In this document: in pieces, positions 54,636-62,844 of the stretch
How positions within the stretch are numbered: position 1 is the stretch's first letter
Layout of the letters: each line of letters starts with the position of its first letter
NCBI GenBank assembly: GCA_965207595.1
Contig: CBDBMW010000012.1
Location: forward strand, 1,674,001-1,738,000
DNA: 64,000 nt
From: JAGWAJ01 sp026707615
GTDB lineage: Bacteria; Acidobacteriota; Vicinamibacteria; Vicinamibacterales; UBA8438
Direction of reading: 5' to 3'
Notes under the pieces: model-generated
Databases searched by the model: none
What the model saw: only the letters and a program-made list of their open reading frames with translations
Told to the model about the DNA's origin: nothing
Position numbers and translations under genes: made by a program

Positions 54636-56027
54636 ATGACCGACTCCGAGCACCTGTGGTCCGGCCGCTTCGCCGGGGCTCCCGACGAGGAGGTGTTCCG
54701 GTTCCAGTCGTCGTTCGCGTTCGACCGGGAGCTGTTCGAGGACGACGTCGAGGGGAGCATCGCGTGGTCGGAGGCCCTGGAGACGGCGGGCGTCCTCGCC
54801 GCGGACGAAGCCGCGTCCATCCGGGCGGCCCTGGGCGAGATTCGCGAGCTCGGCCGCCGCGACCCGGGCTTCGTGGCGGGGGCGGACGAGGACGTGCACG
54901 CCTTCGTCGAGCGGCAGCTCGTGGAGCGGCTGGGCGACCTCGGGCGCCGCCTGCACACCGGCCGATCGCGGAACGAGCAGGTCTCGCTCGACCTGCGGCT
55001 GCACGTGCGGCGGCGCGTGCCGCGGCTCGAGGGCGCGCTCGTGGATCTGGTGGCGGCCCTGGCGGCGCAGGCGGACCGGGCCGGCTCCGCGCTCATGCCC
55101 TCCTACACGCACCTGCGGCGCGCCCAGCCCGTGCTGGCGGCGCACTTCTTCCTCGCCCACGCGGCCGCGTTGCGGCGCGACCACGCGCGCCTCGGAGCCG
55201 CACGCGACGAGGCGGACGCCCTGCCCCTCGGGTCGGGTGCGATTGCCGGCACGAGCTACGCGATCGACACCGCCGCCCTGGCCCGGCGGCTCGGGTTCTC
55301 CCGCGTCGTCCGGAACAGCATCGACGCCGCCGCGGATCGCGACTTCGTGTCGACGGCGCTCCACGCGTGCGCGCTCGCCATGGTGCACCTCAGCCGCATC
55401 GCGGAGGACGTCATCGTATTCGGCAGCGAGGAGTTCGGCTTCCTGGAGATCGCCGACCGCGTGGCGACCGGCAGCAGCCTGATGCCGCAGAAGAAGAACC
55501 CCGATCCGCTGGAGCTCGTGCGCGGCAAGACCGGCCGGGCCATCGGCCGCCTGACGGGGTGGCTCACGGCGATGAAGGGCCTGCCCAGCGGTTACAACAA
55601 GGACCTCCAGGAGGACAAGGAGGCGCTCTTCGACGCCGAGGCGACGCTGCTGGGGTGCCTGCGGGCGACCGCCGCGGTAGTCGGGAGCCTGACGCTGCGG
55701 CCCGGGCGGACCGAGCCCGCGGCCGGGGGGATGCTCCTGGCCACCGACGTCGCGGACCTTCTCGTGGCGCGCGGGGTGCCGTTCCGCCGCGCCCACGAGA
55801 TCGTCGGCGGGATCGTGCGCGAGCTGCTGGCCAGCGGACGCGACTTCGAGTCGCTGACGCCGGCGGAGTGGCGAGGCTACGACGAGCGTTTCGGCGACGA
55901 CGCGGGCGCGCGGATTACGGCGCGGGCCTCGGTCGAGGCGCGGAGGACGCCGCAGTCCACGCACCCCGATGCCGTGCGGGAGGCGCTCGCCGACGTCCGC
56001 GCCTGGGTCGGCGCGGAGCGTTCCTGA
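54636..56027 (+). CDS. argH: Argininosuccinate lyase
   Basis: A 463-residue fumarase-superfamily enzyme that splits argininosuccinate to arginine and fumarate, the last step of the pathway. LWSGRFAGAPDEEVFRFQSS is the usual N-terminus; HTGRSRNEQV, the SYTHLRRAQPV block with the catalytic histidine, and the signature GSSLMPQKKNPDPLELVRGK with the mobile-loop serine are intact. The ATG 54636 is chosen over the longer open frame because it begins at the family start. Confidence 0.97.
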   Translation: MTDSEHLWSGRFAGAPDEEVFRFQSSFAFDRELFEDDVEGSIAWSEALETAGVLAADEAASIRAALGEIRELGRRDPGFVAGADEDVHAFVERQLVERLGDLGRRLHTGRSRNEQVSLDLRLHVRRRVPRLEGALVDLVAALAAQADRAGSALMPSYTHLRRAQPVLAAHFFLAHAAALRRDHARLGAARDEADALPLGSGAIAGTSYAIDTAALARRLGFSRVVRNSIDAAADRDFVSTALHACALAMVHLSRIAEDVIVFGSEEFGFLEIADRVATGSSLMPQKKNPDPLELVRGKTGRAIGRLTGWLTAMKGLPSGYNKDLQEDKEALFDAEATLLGCLRATAAVVGSLTLRPGRTEPAAGGMLLATDVADLLVARGVPFRRAHEIVGGIVRELLASGRDFESLTPAEWRGYDERFGDDAGARITARASVEARRTPQSTHPDAVREALADVRAWVGAERS

Positions 56028-56055
56028 AGCGCGGCCCGACCGCGGCCCGGCAGGG

Positions 56056-56084
56056 TTGCCTCCCCCTTGCGCCTCTGGTAAGGT
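56056..56084 (+). promoter_or_regulatory. Predicted promoter of the RG-rich protein
   Basis: TTGCCT at 56056-56061 and TAAGGT at 56079-56084 are 17 bases apart, about 90 bp before the ATG at 56174. Moderate match to the consensus. Confidence 0.45.
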
Positions 56085-56173
56085 CCGTTGTCCACACGCG
56101 GCAAAGTCACTCCCGCCTCTTGTGCCGCCTGGTCCGGACCGGATACGAGTAACGAATCGTTCGGGAGACTCTG

Positions 56174-56722
56174 ATGCAGCAGCGCCCGAAACGCGTGGGA
56201 GACACGGTGGAGGACATCCGTCCGCGCGACGAGGCCGTGACCGCACACACCGTCGCCGCCGTCGATGACGACGGCGAGCGCGCCGGCGTGACGAGCCGCC
56301 AGTCGTGCGACACCGAACACGCACCTGCGGATGCGTCGTCCCCGCCAGCCGCCCGACCCGCGGACGAGGGACCCGTGCGCCGCCCCCTGATTCGCGCGAC
56401 GCTGCAGCTTCCCGAAGGCACGCCCGCCACGCCGCGCCAGCCGCCGGTGTTCACCATGCACGAGCGGCAACTGTCCGGTCAGACCCGGGGCAAGCCCGGG
56501 CGCGACTTCTCCGGCAACGGGCGCCCCCAGGAGAAGGACGGCAACACCGTGCGCAAGAAGGGGCGGCGGAGCGGCCACGCCCGGGCCCTGAAGGACGGTT
56601 CGCCGGCCGGCGGCCAGTCCGGCAACACGTGGCGCCCGGGCGAGCAGGGGCGTCCCGACGGTCGCCCCGGCGGCCGGCCGCGGTCGGCGTCGGGGCGCCG
56701 CGGGCGGGGCCGCTCGCGGTAG
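56174..56722 (+). CDS. Disordered, Arg/Gly-rich protein of unknown function
   Basis: A 182-residue, fully hydrophilic protein with no predicted fold. The first half is acidic and Ala-rich, the second is basic: QLSGQTRGKPGRDFSGNGRP, NTVRKKGRRSGHARALKDG and an end rich in GRPGGRPRS and GRRGRGRSR. Such RG/RGG-like sequence resembles the tails of RNA-binding proteins, but there is no folded RNA-binding domain. GGGAGA lies nine bases before the ATG, a promoter is visible and third codon positions are GC-rich, which supports a real gene. It could instead be a non-coding interval with a chance frame. Confidence 0.55.
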   Translation: MQQRPKRVGDTVEDIRPRDEAVTAHTVAAVDDDGERAGVTSRQSCDTEHAPADASSPPAARPADEGPVRRPLIRATLQLPEGTPATPRQPPVFTMHERQLSGQTRGKPGRDFSGNGRPQEKDGNTVRKKGRRSGHARALKDGSPAGGQSGNTWRPGEQGRPDGRPGGRPRSASGRRGRGRSR

Positions 56723-56807
56723 GCCCGCGCCGCAGAAACGCGATGCCGCACCCTGGCTCCGGCGCCGACGCCCCGCTCTCCCGTCACGAAGCCGCCGCCC
56801 TTCCGGA

Positions 56808-57584
56808 ATGGGTGATCTGACCGGCGCCCGCGGCCTCGTCGTGGGCGTGGCGAACAAGCGGTCGTTGGCCTGGGCCATTGCGAAGGCGGCCGACGCCGCC
56901 GGTGCGCGCCTCACCCTGAGCTACGCGACGGATCGCTTCGAGAAGAACGCCCGGGCCCTGGCCGACACTCTCCGTCAGCCGCCGCGCCTGGTGCAGTGCG
57001 ACGTCACCCGCGACTCCGAGGTCTCGGCCCTGATGGCGGAGACCGACGCCCACTTGGGCGGCCTGGACTTTCTCGTCCACGCGGTCGCGTTCGCCTCGCG
57101 CGAGGCGATTGCGGAGCCCTTCGTGCGGACGACGCGCGGCGACTTCGCGCAGTCGCTCGACATCAGCGCCTATTCCCTGGTCGCGCTCGCGCGCGCGGCG
57201 GCCCCGTTGCTGGAGCGCGGCGGCGGAGGCAGCATCCTGACCCTCAGCTACCTGGGGAGCGAGCGCGTCTTCCCGCACTACAACGTGATGGGGGTCGCGA
57301 AGGCGGCGCTCGAGGCCAACGTGCGCTACCTCGCCGCCGATCTCGGCCCGGCCAACATCCGCGTCAACGCGGTTTCCGCGGGGCCAATCAAGACCCTGGC
57401 CGCGTCGGGCATCCGGGGCTTCAGCCGCATCCTGGACCACTACCGCGAGCGGGCTCCGCTCGGCCGCACGGTGGACGCGGACGAGGTGGCCGCCGCCGCC
57501 CTGTTCCTGCTCGGACCGGGCGCCCGCGGGATCACCGGCGAGGTGCTGCGCGTCGACGGCGGCTACCACGTCACCGGCATGTAG
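56808..57584 (+). CDS. fabI: Enoyl-[acyl-carrier-protein] reductase (FabI)
   Basis: A 258-residue short-chain dehydrogenase that reduces enoyl-ACP with NADH, the last step of each fatty-acid elongation round and the target of triclosan. GLVVGVANKRSLAWAIAKA (about 9-27) is the FabI-type NAD site, VHAVAFASRE the next strand, and SYLGSERVFPHYNVMGVAKAALE holds the Y-x6-Y-x6-K catalytic arrangement. SAGPIKTLAASGI and the C-terminal EVLRVDGGYH are typical. Length is normal. Only a weak ribosome binding site is seen. Confidence 0.96.
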   Translation: MGDLTGARGLVVGVANKRSLAWAIAKAADAAGARLTLSYATDRFEKNARALADTLRQPPRLVQCDVTRDSEVSALMAETDAHLGGLDFLVHAVAFASREAIAEPFVRTTRGDFAQSLDISAYSLVALARAAAPLLERGGGGSILTLSYLGSERVFPHYNVMGVAKAALEANVRYLAADLGPANIRVNAVSAGPIKTLAASGIRGFSRILDHYRERAPLGRTVDADEVAAAALFLLGPGARGITGEVLRVDGGYHVTGM

Positions 57585-57647
57585 ACCGCCCGCGTCCAAG
57601 GCCGCGTCACGCACGGCGGGGCGGGGCCCCGGGTCCGCCGGACCGGC

Positions 57648-57950
57648 TCACCCGTCGGGATCGATCCAGTCGGGGCGGCGGCCGCTCAGCGCGAAGGCCA
57701 CGAACGCGACGCCCGTCGCGCCGCAGAGCAGCCCCAGGCCGTCCGTGAGCCAGCTTTCCCAGCCGTAGTCGGCCATGCGCAGGAGCGTCGCCGGCGCGAG
57801 GAGCGCGAGGCCCACGCCGACCGCGACGCGGCGGTCGAACGCGAGCCGGAGCAGCGCGCCGCGCGCGCGCCGCAGCGCCGTCCGCCGGGCGGCGCGCCGG
57901 TTCCGTGGCAGCGTGCCGCCGCCGGACGAGTCCGTGGGCTCGACGTCCAT
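57648..57950 (-). CDS. Small membrane protein, unknown function
   Basis: A 100-residue protein with a basic N-terminal part (RRAARRTALRRARGALLRLAF) followed by two membrane helices at about 42-60 and 70-88 (VAVGVGLALLAPATLLRMA, LGLLCGATGVAFVAFALSG) and an acidic end DWIDPDG. I do not recognise a family. It is convergent with fabI and divergent from the deoxyhypusine-synthase-like gene. Evidence for being real is the clear topology and codon pattern only. Confidence 0.5.
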   Translation of the reverse strand: MDVEPTDSSGGGTLPRNRRAARRTALRRARGALLRLAFDRRVAVGVGLALLAPATLLRMADYGWESWLTDGLGLLCGATGVAFVAFALSGRRPDWIDPDG

Positions 57951-58062
57951 GGGCTTCCGGAACGCTCCGCGCGGGTGCTCCGACCGCGCCCGCGGGCCAG
58001 CCGCCCCCGGACGCCGCCGGCCCCCGGGCGAACGGACGGGTGAATGCTACAGTAGCGCCGCC

Positions 58063-59187
58063 ATGCCCCACCGCAGCCCCGGTAGCCCGCAACGCGACGG
58101 CGCGGGCTTCCTGAGCGGCCGGCCGATCCGCTACTACCGGCCGCGCGGCAGCGAGGACGTGCGCCGGCTGATCGACGAGGGGTTCCAGGCCTTCAACGCG
58201 GGGCGGCTGTCCGAGGCCTGCCGGCTCTTCAGCGAGCGCATGCTCGATCCGTCCCACGACACCACGATCGGACTCACCATGGCCGGCGCGCTGACGCCCG
58301 CCGGGCTCGGCGGCTGCGTCATCGAGCTGATGGAGCGCGGGCTCGTCGACTTCGTCATCAGCACGGGGGCGAACCTCTACCACGACCTGCACTTCGCGCT
58401 CAACTTCACGCTGCGGCGCGGCTCGCCGTTCCTCGACGACGTGGAGCTGTACGACGCCGGCGTCATTCGCATCTACGACGTGCTGTTTCCGGCGTCGGTG
58501 CTCCTCGAGACCGACGCCTACGTGCGGGACTTCCTGGTCCGCGGCGGGTTCGACGGCCCGACGTCGAGCGCCGAGTTCCACTACCGGCTCGGCCGCGACC
58601 TTCTCGATCGGAGACCCGGCTGCGAGGAGCACTCCCTGGTGGCGAGCGCCGCGGCCGCCGGCGTCCCGATCTACACGTCCTCGCCGGGCGACAGCTCCAT
58701 CGGCATGAACCTCGCCTACCACGAGCTGCTCGGCGGCAGCCGGTTCATGATCGATCCGAACCGGGACGTCAACGAGGTCTCGGCCATCATCCTGGCCGGG
58801 GAGAAGAACGGCGCCGTCATCCTGGGCGGCGGGTCGCCCAAGAACTTCTACCTCCAGGGACAGCCCACCCTGTGGGAGGTCTACGGCATCCCCAAGGGGG
58901 GCAACGACTACTTCATCCAGTTCACGACCGACCAGGTGGTCTGGGGCGGCCTCTCGGGCGCGACGCCGGCCGAGGCCGTGAGCTGGGGGAAGGTGAATCC
59001 CGGCAGCCTGCCGGACACCGTCGTCGCCTACTGCGACACGACCATCGCGCTGCCCCTGTTCACCGAGTACGCGGTGGGAACGGCGCACGGCCGCCGGGAG
59101 CGCAAGGAGCTGGTGCACCGGCGCGAGGCGCTGCTGTCCGCCCTCGAGAGCCGCGCGCGGGGCGCCCTGCGCCAGGGGGACGGCTGA
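58063..59187 (+). CDS. Deoxyhypusine synthase-like protein
   Basis: A 374-residue protein of the deoxyhypusine synthase superfamily. TIGLTMAGALTPAGLGGCVI, STGANLYHDLHFALN, VPIYTSSPGDSSIGMN, GGGSPKNFYLQGQPTL and the active-site block SGATPAEAVSWGKVNPGS are all present; K310 in SWGKV corresponds to the lysine that carries the butylimine intermediate. Eukaryotes and archaea use the enzyme to modify eIF5A, which bacteria lack. Bacterial members are thought to act on polyamines (homospermidine synthase-like) or on unknown acceptors. No other polyamine gene is adjacent. A TACAGT element at 58048-58053 is close to the ATG, so the mRNA may have almost no leader. Confidence 0.88.
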   Translation: MPHRSPGSPQRDGAGFLSGRPIRYYRPRGSEDVRRLIDEGFQAFNAGRLSEACRLFSERMLDPSHDTTIGLTMAGALTPAGLGGCVIELMERGLVDFVISTGANLYHDLHFALNFTLRRGSPFLDDVELYDAGVIRIYDVLFPASVLLETDAYVRDFLVRGGFDGPTSSAEFHYRLGRDLLDRRPGCEEHSLVASAAAAGVPIYTSSPGDSSIGMNLAYHELLGGSRFMIDPNRDVNEVSAIILAGEKNGAVILGGGSPKNFYLQGQPTLWEVYGIPKGGNDYFIQFTTDQVVWGGLSGATPAEAVSWGKVNPGSLPDTVVAYCDTTIALPLFTEYAVGTAHGRRERKELVHRREALLSALESRARGALRQGDG

Positions 59188-59194
59188 CGCGCCC

Positions 59195-59225
59195 GCGCAG
59201 ACTCCCCCAACGCGCCCGCCAGGGC
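59195..59225. repeat. Fragment of repeat family B
   Basis: GCGCAGACTCC followed by CCAACGCGCCCGCCAGGGC matches the right half of the family B element at 60039-60110, with a small insertion. It lies between the convergent deoxyhypusine-synthase-like gene and queC. Confidence 0.75.
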
Positions 59226-59227
59226 GG

Positions 59228-59977
59228 CTACGTGCCGGTGCGCACGTCCCGCGGCCGAAACGCGTAGTCGGCCGGGTCCTCGATTCCGGCCTCGTCGAAG
59301 GCCTGCAGCCGCTCGCGGCACTTGCTGCACCGCCCGCAGTGCAGGGCCGACGCCCCGTCCGGAACCGGGTTCATGCACGAGAGGGTGAGCTCGAACGGCA
59401 CCCCGAGCGATTGCCCCAGCGCCACGACCTCCGCCTTCCCCAGGGCGCGGAACGGCGCCGCGATGCGGACCTCGTGCGCGAGCCCCAGCGACAGGGCCCG
59501 CTCCATCGCCGTGAAGAACGCGGGCGTCGCGTCGGGGAAGGGGTTGCCCCGCAGGAGGCCCAGCGCCAGGCGGCCGATGCCGTGGACCGCGCACCACGTG
59601 GCGGCCTTGGCCAGCAGCGTCACGTTGCGCCCGACCAGGTAGACCTCCTCGTCCGCCGTGCCGTACGCCGGCGGCGTGCCCCGGAGCGCCCAGTGCGTGC
59701 GCGGATACGTGTCGCGGGCCGGGCAATCGAGCCGCGCCAGCGGCCCGAGGCGACCCGCGAACGGGGGCGCCGCCAGGAGCTCCTCCGTGCGCCGGCGCTC
59801 GGCGGGCTCCCAGGCGAGAGCGCTGTTCACGTAGATCGGACGGACGCGGGCCGGGCTCCCACCCGCGGCGAGCGCCGCCTCGAGCTCCCGGGCGAGCAGG
59901 ACGACGCTGTCCAGGCCGCCCGAGCAGAGGACTGCGGTGGCGCCGTCCGCGGCGGGTCCCGGAGCGCTGGCGCCCAT
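59228..59977 (-). CDS. queC: 7-cyano-7-deazaguanine synthase
   Basis: A 249-residue PP-loop enzyme that turns 7-carboxy-7-deazaguanine into preQ0 for queuosine (tRNA) or DNA deazapurine modification. The PP-loop is CSGGLDSVVL (18-27); RNVTLLAKAATW and MNPVPDGASALHCGRCSKCRER contain the substrate and zinc sites (the final HCGRCSKC with an upstream SCMN cysteine). It is longer at the N-terminus than many homologues by about 10 residues. It is the only pathway gene in the window. A composite repeat lies directly upstream. Confidence 0.93.
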   Translation of the reverse strand: MGASAPGPAADGATAVLCSGGLDSVVLLARELEAALAAGGSPARVRPIYVNSALAWEPAERRRTEELLAAPPFAGRLGPLARLDCPARDTYPRTHWALRGTPPAYGTADEEVYLVGRNVTLLAKAATWCAVHGIGRLALGLLRGNPFPDATPAFFTAMERALSLGLAHEVRIAAPFRALGKAEVVALGQSLGVPFELTLSCMNPVPDGASALHCGRCSKCRERLQAFDEAGIEDPADYAFRPRDVRTGT

Positions 59978-59989
59978 CGCCGCGGATCG

Positions 59990-60174
59990 TAGGAGCTTGC
60001 GCCGCAGAACGCCAACGGAGTGCGTAGCCGCGGCGCAAGGAGTCTGCGCCGCAAGACGCTCGCCACCAGTGCCTCGCGCGAGCGCAGACTCCCAACGCGC
60101 CCGCCAGGGCGCGCAAGCTCCCTGGGCCGGTGGGGGCTGGGGCCGACCCGGAGCCTGCGACGGGTTGGCGGCGC
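59990..60174. repeat. Repeat family A copy interrupted by a family B element
   Basis: The left part (59990-60038) is the family A first-hairpin region up to GGCGCAA. The right part (60117-60174) is the rest of family A from GCTCCCTGGG to GGTTGGCGGCGC. Between them is a 72-bp family B element (60039-60110). The hexamer GCGCAA occurs on both sides of the insert (60033-60038 and 60111-60116), as a target-site duplication would. It lies between queC and the porin-like gene and ends three bases before a TTGACA. Confidence 0.85.
60039..60110. repeat. Complete repeat family B element
   Basis: 72 bp beginning GGAGTCTGCGCCGCAAGACG and ending ACGCGCCCGCCAGGGC, with inverted arms GGAGTCTGCGC and GCGCAGACTCC. 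It is inserted in a family A repeat. Related copies are at 25831-25901 (reverse), 59195-59225 and 8003-8031. It has no coding capacity. Confidence 0.85.
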
Positions 60175-60176
60175 AC

Positions 60177-60211
60177 TTGACAACACGGGCAGGTATTTTG
60201 AATCATCAAAA
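60177..60211 (+). promoter_or_regulatory. Promoter with overlapping DtxR/MntR-type operator
   Basis: A perfect -35 TTGACA at 60177-60182 is followed after 18 bases by AATCAT (60201-60206). Overlapping the -10 is the palindrome TTTTGA-ATCA-TCAAAA at 60196-60211, with perfect 6-base arms. Nearly the same sequence occurs at 63589 before the metalloregulator gene. Binding there would block RNA polymerase. Confidence 0.7.
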
Positions 60212-60225
60212 AGCAGACCGGTCAG

Positions 60226-61491
60226 ATGTCGAAACTCGGAATTCCAGTGTGCGAAATCGGGCTCGTCGCGCTCCTCGCGGCCGGTCCGCCAGCGGTCGCG
60301 GCCGGTGCGGTCGAGGCCGCCCCGCAGGATGCGGCCGACTCCGGGGAACCGGCGGCGGCCGCGCGGGCCGCGGCCGCGGCCGACGCGACGGACCCCCCCG
60401 CCGCGGATGGCGGGGCGGGAGGGGACGCCGCCCCGGCGGGCGCGGCCGCCGCCCCGCAGACCGGGCCGATCTCCGGCTACATGGACTTTCACATCAACGA
60501 CGCGCAGCACGCCGACCCGGTGCTCGACTTCCACCGTTTCGTGCTCCTCATCAGCCACCGGTTCTCGGAGCGCGTCCACTTCGTGTCGGAGATCGAGCTC
60601 GAGCACGCCGTCGTCTCGCCGGAGACCGGCGGGGAGCTCGAGCTCGAGCAGGCCTACATCGATTTCCGCATCGCGCGCCCCTTCAACCTCCGCGCGGGGA
60701 TGGTGCTCGCGCCGGTCGGCATCATCAACGAGCGCCACGAGCCTCCGGTGTTCCACGGCGTCGAGCGGCCGCTCGTCGAGACGGTCATCATCCCCACGAC
60801 GTGGTTCGGCGCGGGGGCCGGGTTCCACGGCGAGCTGCGCGGCGGCTTCCGCTATCGCGCGTACGCCATGGAGACGCTCGACGCCTCCCGCTTCAGCGCC
60901 GACGAGGGGCTGCGGGACGGGCGCCAGAAGGGCGCCGAGTCGAACGCCCGGCACGTCGCCGGCACGGGACGGCTGGAGTACGTCGGCACGCCGGGGCTGA
61001 CGCTCGGCGCGAGCTTCTGGCGGGGCAGGACCGGCTTCGCCTCTCCCCGCGTCGACTCGGCCCTCACCCTGGCCGAGATCGACGGCCGCTACCGCGTGGG
61101 CGAGGTGGGAGTGCGCGGGCTCTACGCGCACGCCTTCCTCGACGGGACGGGCGAGCTGAACCGGGCCGTGCAGCGGACCACCGGCGTCAGCCCGAACATC
61201 GCCCGCGAGATGCGCGGCTTCTACCTGGAGGGCTCGTGGTTCGTGGTGCCGCGGCCCGCGCCGCGGGAGGTGGCGGTCTTCGTCCGCTACGAGAACCTCG
61301 ACACGCAGTTCCGCATGGCGCCGGGGGACGAACCGCTGCCGGCCTTCGACCGCGCGGCCTGGATTGCAGGGGTCACCTACTTTCCGGACCCCGACGTCGC
61401 GGTCAAGGTCGACTACACGGTGGTCCGCAGCCGGAGCGCGGTCGTCGACGCCCCCAATTCCTTCAACGTCGGCCTGGGGTGGTGGTTCTGA
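60226..61491 (+). CDS. Porin-like outer-membrane protein
   Basis: A 421-residue exported protein. A signal segment (about 8-27) is followed by an unusual Ala/Asp/Gly/Pro linker to residue 78. Then comes a beta-barrel with alternating strands (GYMDFHINDAQHADPVLDFH, ERVHFVSEIELEHA, LELEQAYIDFRIARPFNLRAGMVLAP in part) ending GLGWWF, as outer-membrane proteins do. The strand pattern resembles phosphate-selective porin O/P-like or DUF-type porins found next to metal and redox genes. Its promoter is covered by a metalloregulator-type operator, and it overlaps the di-heme gene downstream (TGATG), so it probably transports a metal complex or reduced substrate. Substrate unknown. Confidence 0.8.
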   Translation: MSKLGIPVCEIGLVALLAAGPPAVAAGAVEAAPQDAADSGEPAAAARAAAAADATDPPAADGGAGGDAAPAGAAAAPQTGPISGYMDFHINDAQHADPVLDFHRFVLLISHRFSERVHFVSEIELEHAVVSPETGGELELEQAYIDFRIARPFNLRAGMVLAPVGIINERHEPPVFHGVERPLVETVIIPTTWFGAGAGFHGELRGGFRYRAYAMETLDASRFSADEGLRDGRQKGAESNARHVAGTGRLEYVGTPGLTLGASFWRGRTGFASPRVDSALTLAEIDGRYRVGEVGVRGLYAHAFLDGTGELNRAVQRTTGVSPNIAREMRGFYLEGSWFVVPRPAPREVAVFVRYENLDTQFRMAPGDEPLPAFDRAAWIAGVTYFPDPDVAVKVDYTVVRSRSAVVDAPNSFNVGLGWWF

Positions 61492-62684
61492 TGGGCGCGC
61501 GCTCCGCGCTCGGGCGCGTGCTCGCGGCCGCGGGGGCGGCCGCGCTCGCCGCCGCGGCGCCGCTCACCGCGCAGCGGGCCACTTTGCCGGGGGATCCCCT
61601 GTCCGGGTTGACACCGGCCGAGTTCGAGGAGTTCATGATCGGGCTCGGAGATTTCCTGGAGGTCGAGACGGCCGAGGAAGGGCTCGGACCCGCCTACAAC
61701 GGCACGAGCTGCGCCGCCTGCCACATCGTGCCCGCGATCGGCGGCGTCGCGCCCATGACCGTCACCCGGGCGGGCCTCCGCGACGCCGGGGGTGCGTTCC
61801 GGGCGTTCGAGCCGGCGTTCGGAACCCTGTTCCAGAGCTTCTCCATTCCGACGCACGAGTGCCAGACGGTGATCCCGCCCGAGGCCAGCGTCATCGCGAC
61901 GCGAGTTCCGATTCCGCTCTTCGGCGCCGGGCTGGTCGAGGCGATCCCCGACGCCGCGCTCGAGGCGCTGGCGGATCCGCTCGACCTCGATCGCGACGGC
62001 ATCAGCGGGCGCGCCCCGCTGGTTCCCGACCGGACCACGGGAGAGTTGCGCGTCGGGCGCTTCGGGTGGAAGTCGCAGCAGGGCTCGCTGATGGACTTCG
62101 GGGCCGAGGCCTACCGCAACGAGCTGGGCATCACGAACGACCTCTTCCCCCACGAGCTGACGTTCCGGCTCTCCCCGCGGCAGCTCGCGCGCTGCGACGC
62201 GGTCCCCGACCCCGAGGACGTCGCGGACCCCGCCACGGGGCGGCGCGGCATCGACAACCTGGCCTCCTTCCTGCGGCTGCTCGCGCCGCCCGCGCGCGGG
62301 CCGATCACGCCCGCGGCCCGGCGGGGGCGCCGGGTGTTCGACGCCATCGGCTGCGCCGCCTGCCACAGGCCGGCCCTGACGACGGGCCCGAGCAGCCATC
62401 CGGCATTCGATCGCCGGACCGTGGCGCTCTTCTCCGACCTGCTGCTGCACGACGTCGGCACCGGCGACGGCATCCGCCAGGCGGGGGCGGGACCGGAGGA
62501 GATCCGCACCCCCGCGCTGTGGGGGCTCCGCTTCCGGCGGCCGCTGCTCCACGACGGCAGCGCGGCCACGGTCGTCGACGCCATCCTCCGCCACGGAGGA
62601 GAGGCGGCAGCCGCGCGGGCCGGATTCGACCGGCTGGCGGATGGTGAGCGGGAAGCGCTGATCGCCTTTCTGGGATCGTTGTAG
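61491..62684 (+). CDS. Di-heme oxidoreductase family (DUF1111) c-type cytochrome
   Basis: A 397-residue periplasmic protein with two covalent heme motifs, CAACH at 74-78 and CAACH at 288-292, after a signal peptide ending LTAQ. DLDRDGISGRAPLV, RFGWKSQQGSLMDFGAEAYRNELGIT (in part), and TPALWGLRFRRPLLHDGSAATV are segments I know from the di-heme oxidoreductase-like family (PF06537). Its members often lie beside imelysin or iron-uptake genes, but the reaction is not established. The ATG overlaps the porin stop. The operator before the porin makes metal control of this pair likely. Confidence 0.9.
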   Translation: MGARSALGRVLAAAGAAALAAAAPLTAQRATLPGDPLSGLTPAEFEEFMIGLGDFLEVETAEEGLGPAYNGTSCAACHIVPAIGGVAPMTVTRAGLRDAGGAFRAFEPAFGTLFQSFSIPTHECQTVIPPEASVIATRVPIPLFGAGLVEAIPDAALEALADPLDLDRDGISGRAPLVPDRTTGELRVGRFGWKSQQGSLMDFGAEAYRNELGITNDLFPHELTFRLSPRQLARCDAVPDPEDVADPATGRRGIDNLASFLRLLAPPARGPITPAARRGRRVFDAIGCAACHRPALTTGPSSHPAFDRRTVALFSDLLLHDVGTGDGIRQAGAGPEEIRTPALWGLRFRRPLLHDGSAATVVDAILRHGGEAAAARAGFDRLADGEREALIAFLGSL

Positions 62685-62844
62685 CCGAGCGCCCGGTCCC
62701 GGCGAACGCATCCGGCGCAGACGGTTATCTTCGGGTCGCCGAGGCCGCCGTGGGTAGGGGCCGCGTACCCGGACGGGCTCTGGCGGCCGCGCGTCCAGGA
62801 CGGCGCGCCGCGCGACCCGGTCGCCGCACCTCCCGGGCGCCGCG

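Noticed and set aside
59990..60174. An insertion sequence.
   Set aside because: No transposase or other coding capacity is present; the structure is two nested short palindromic repeats.
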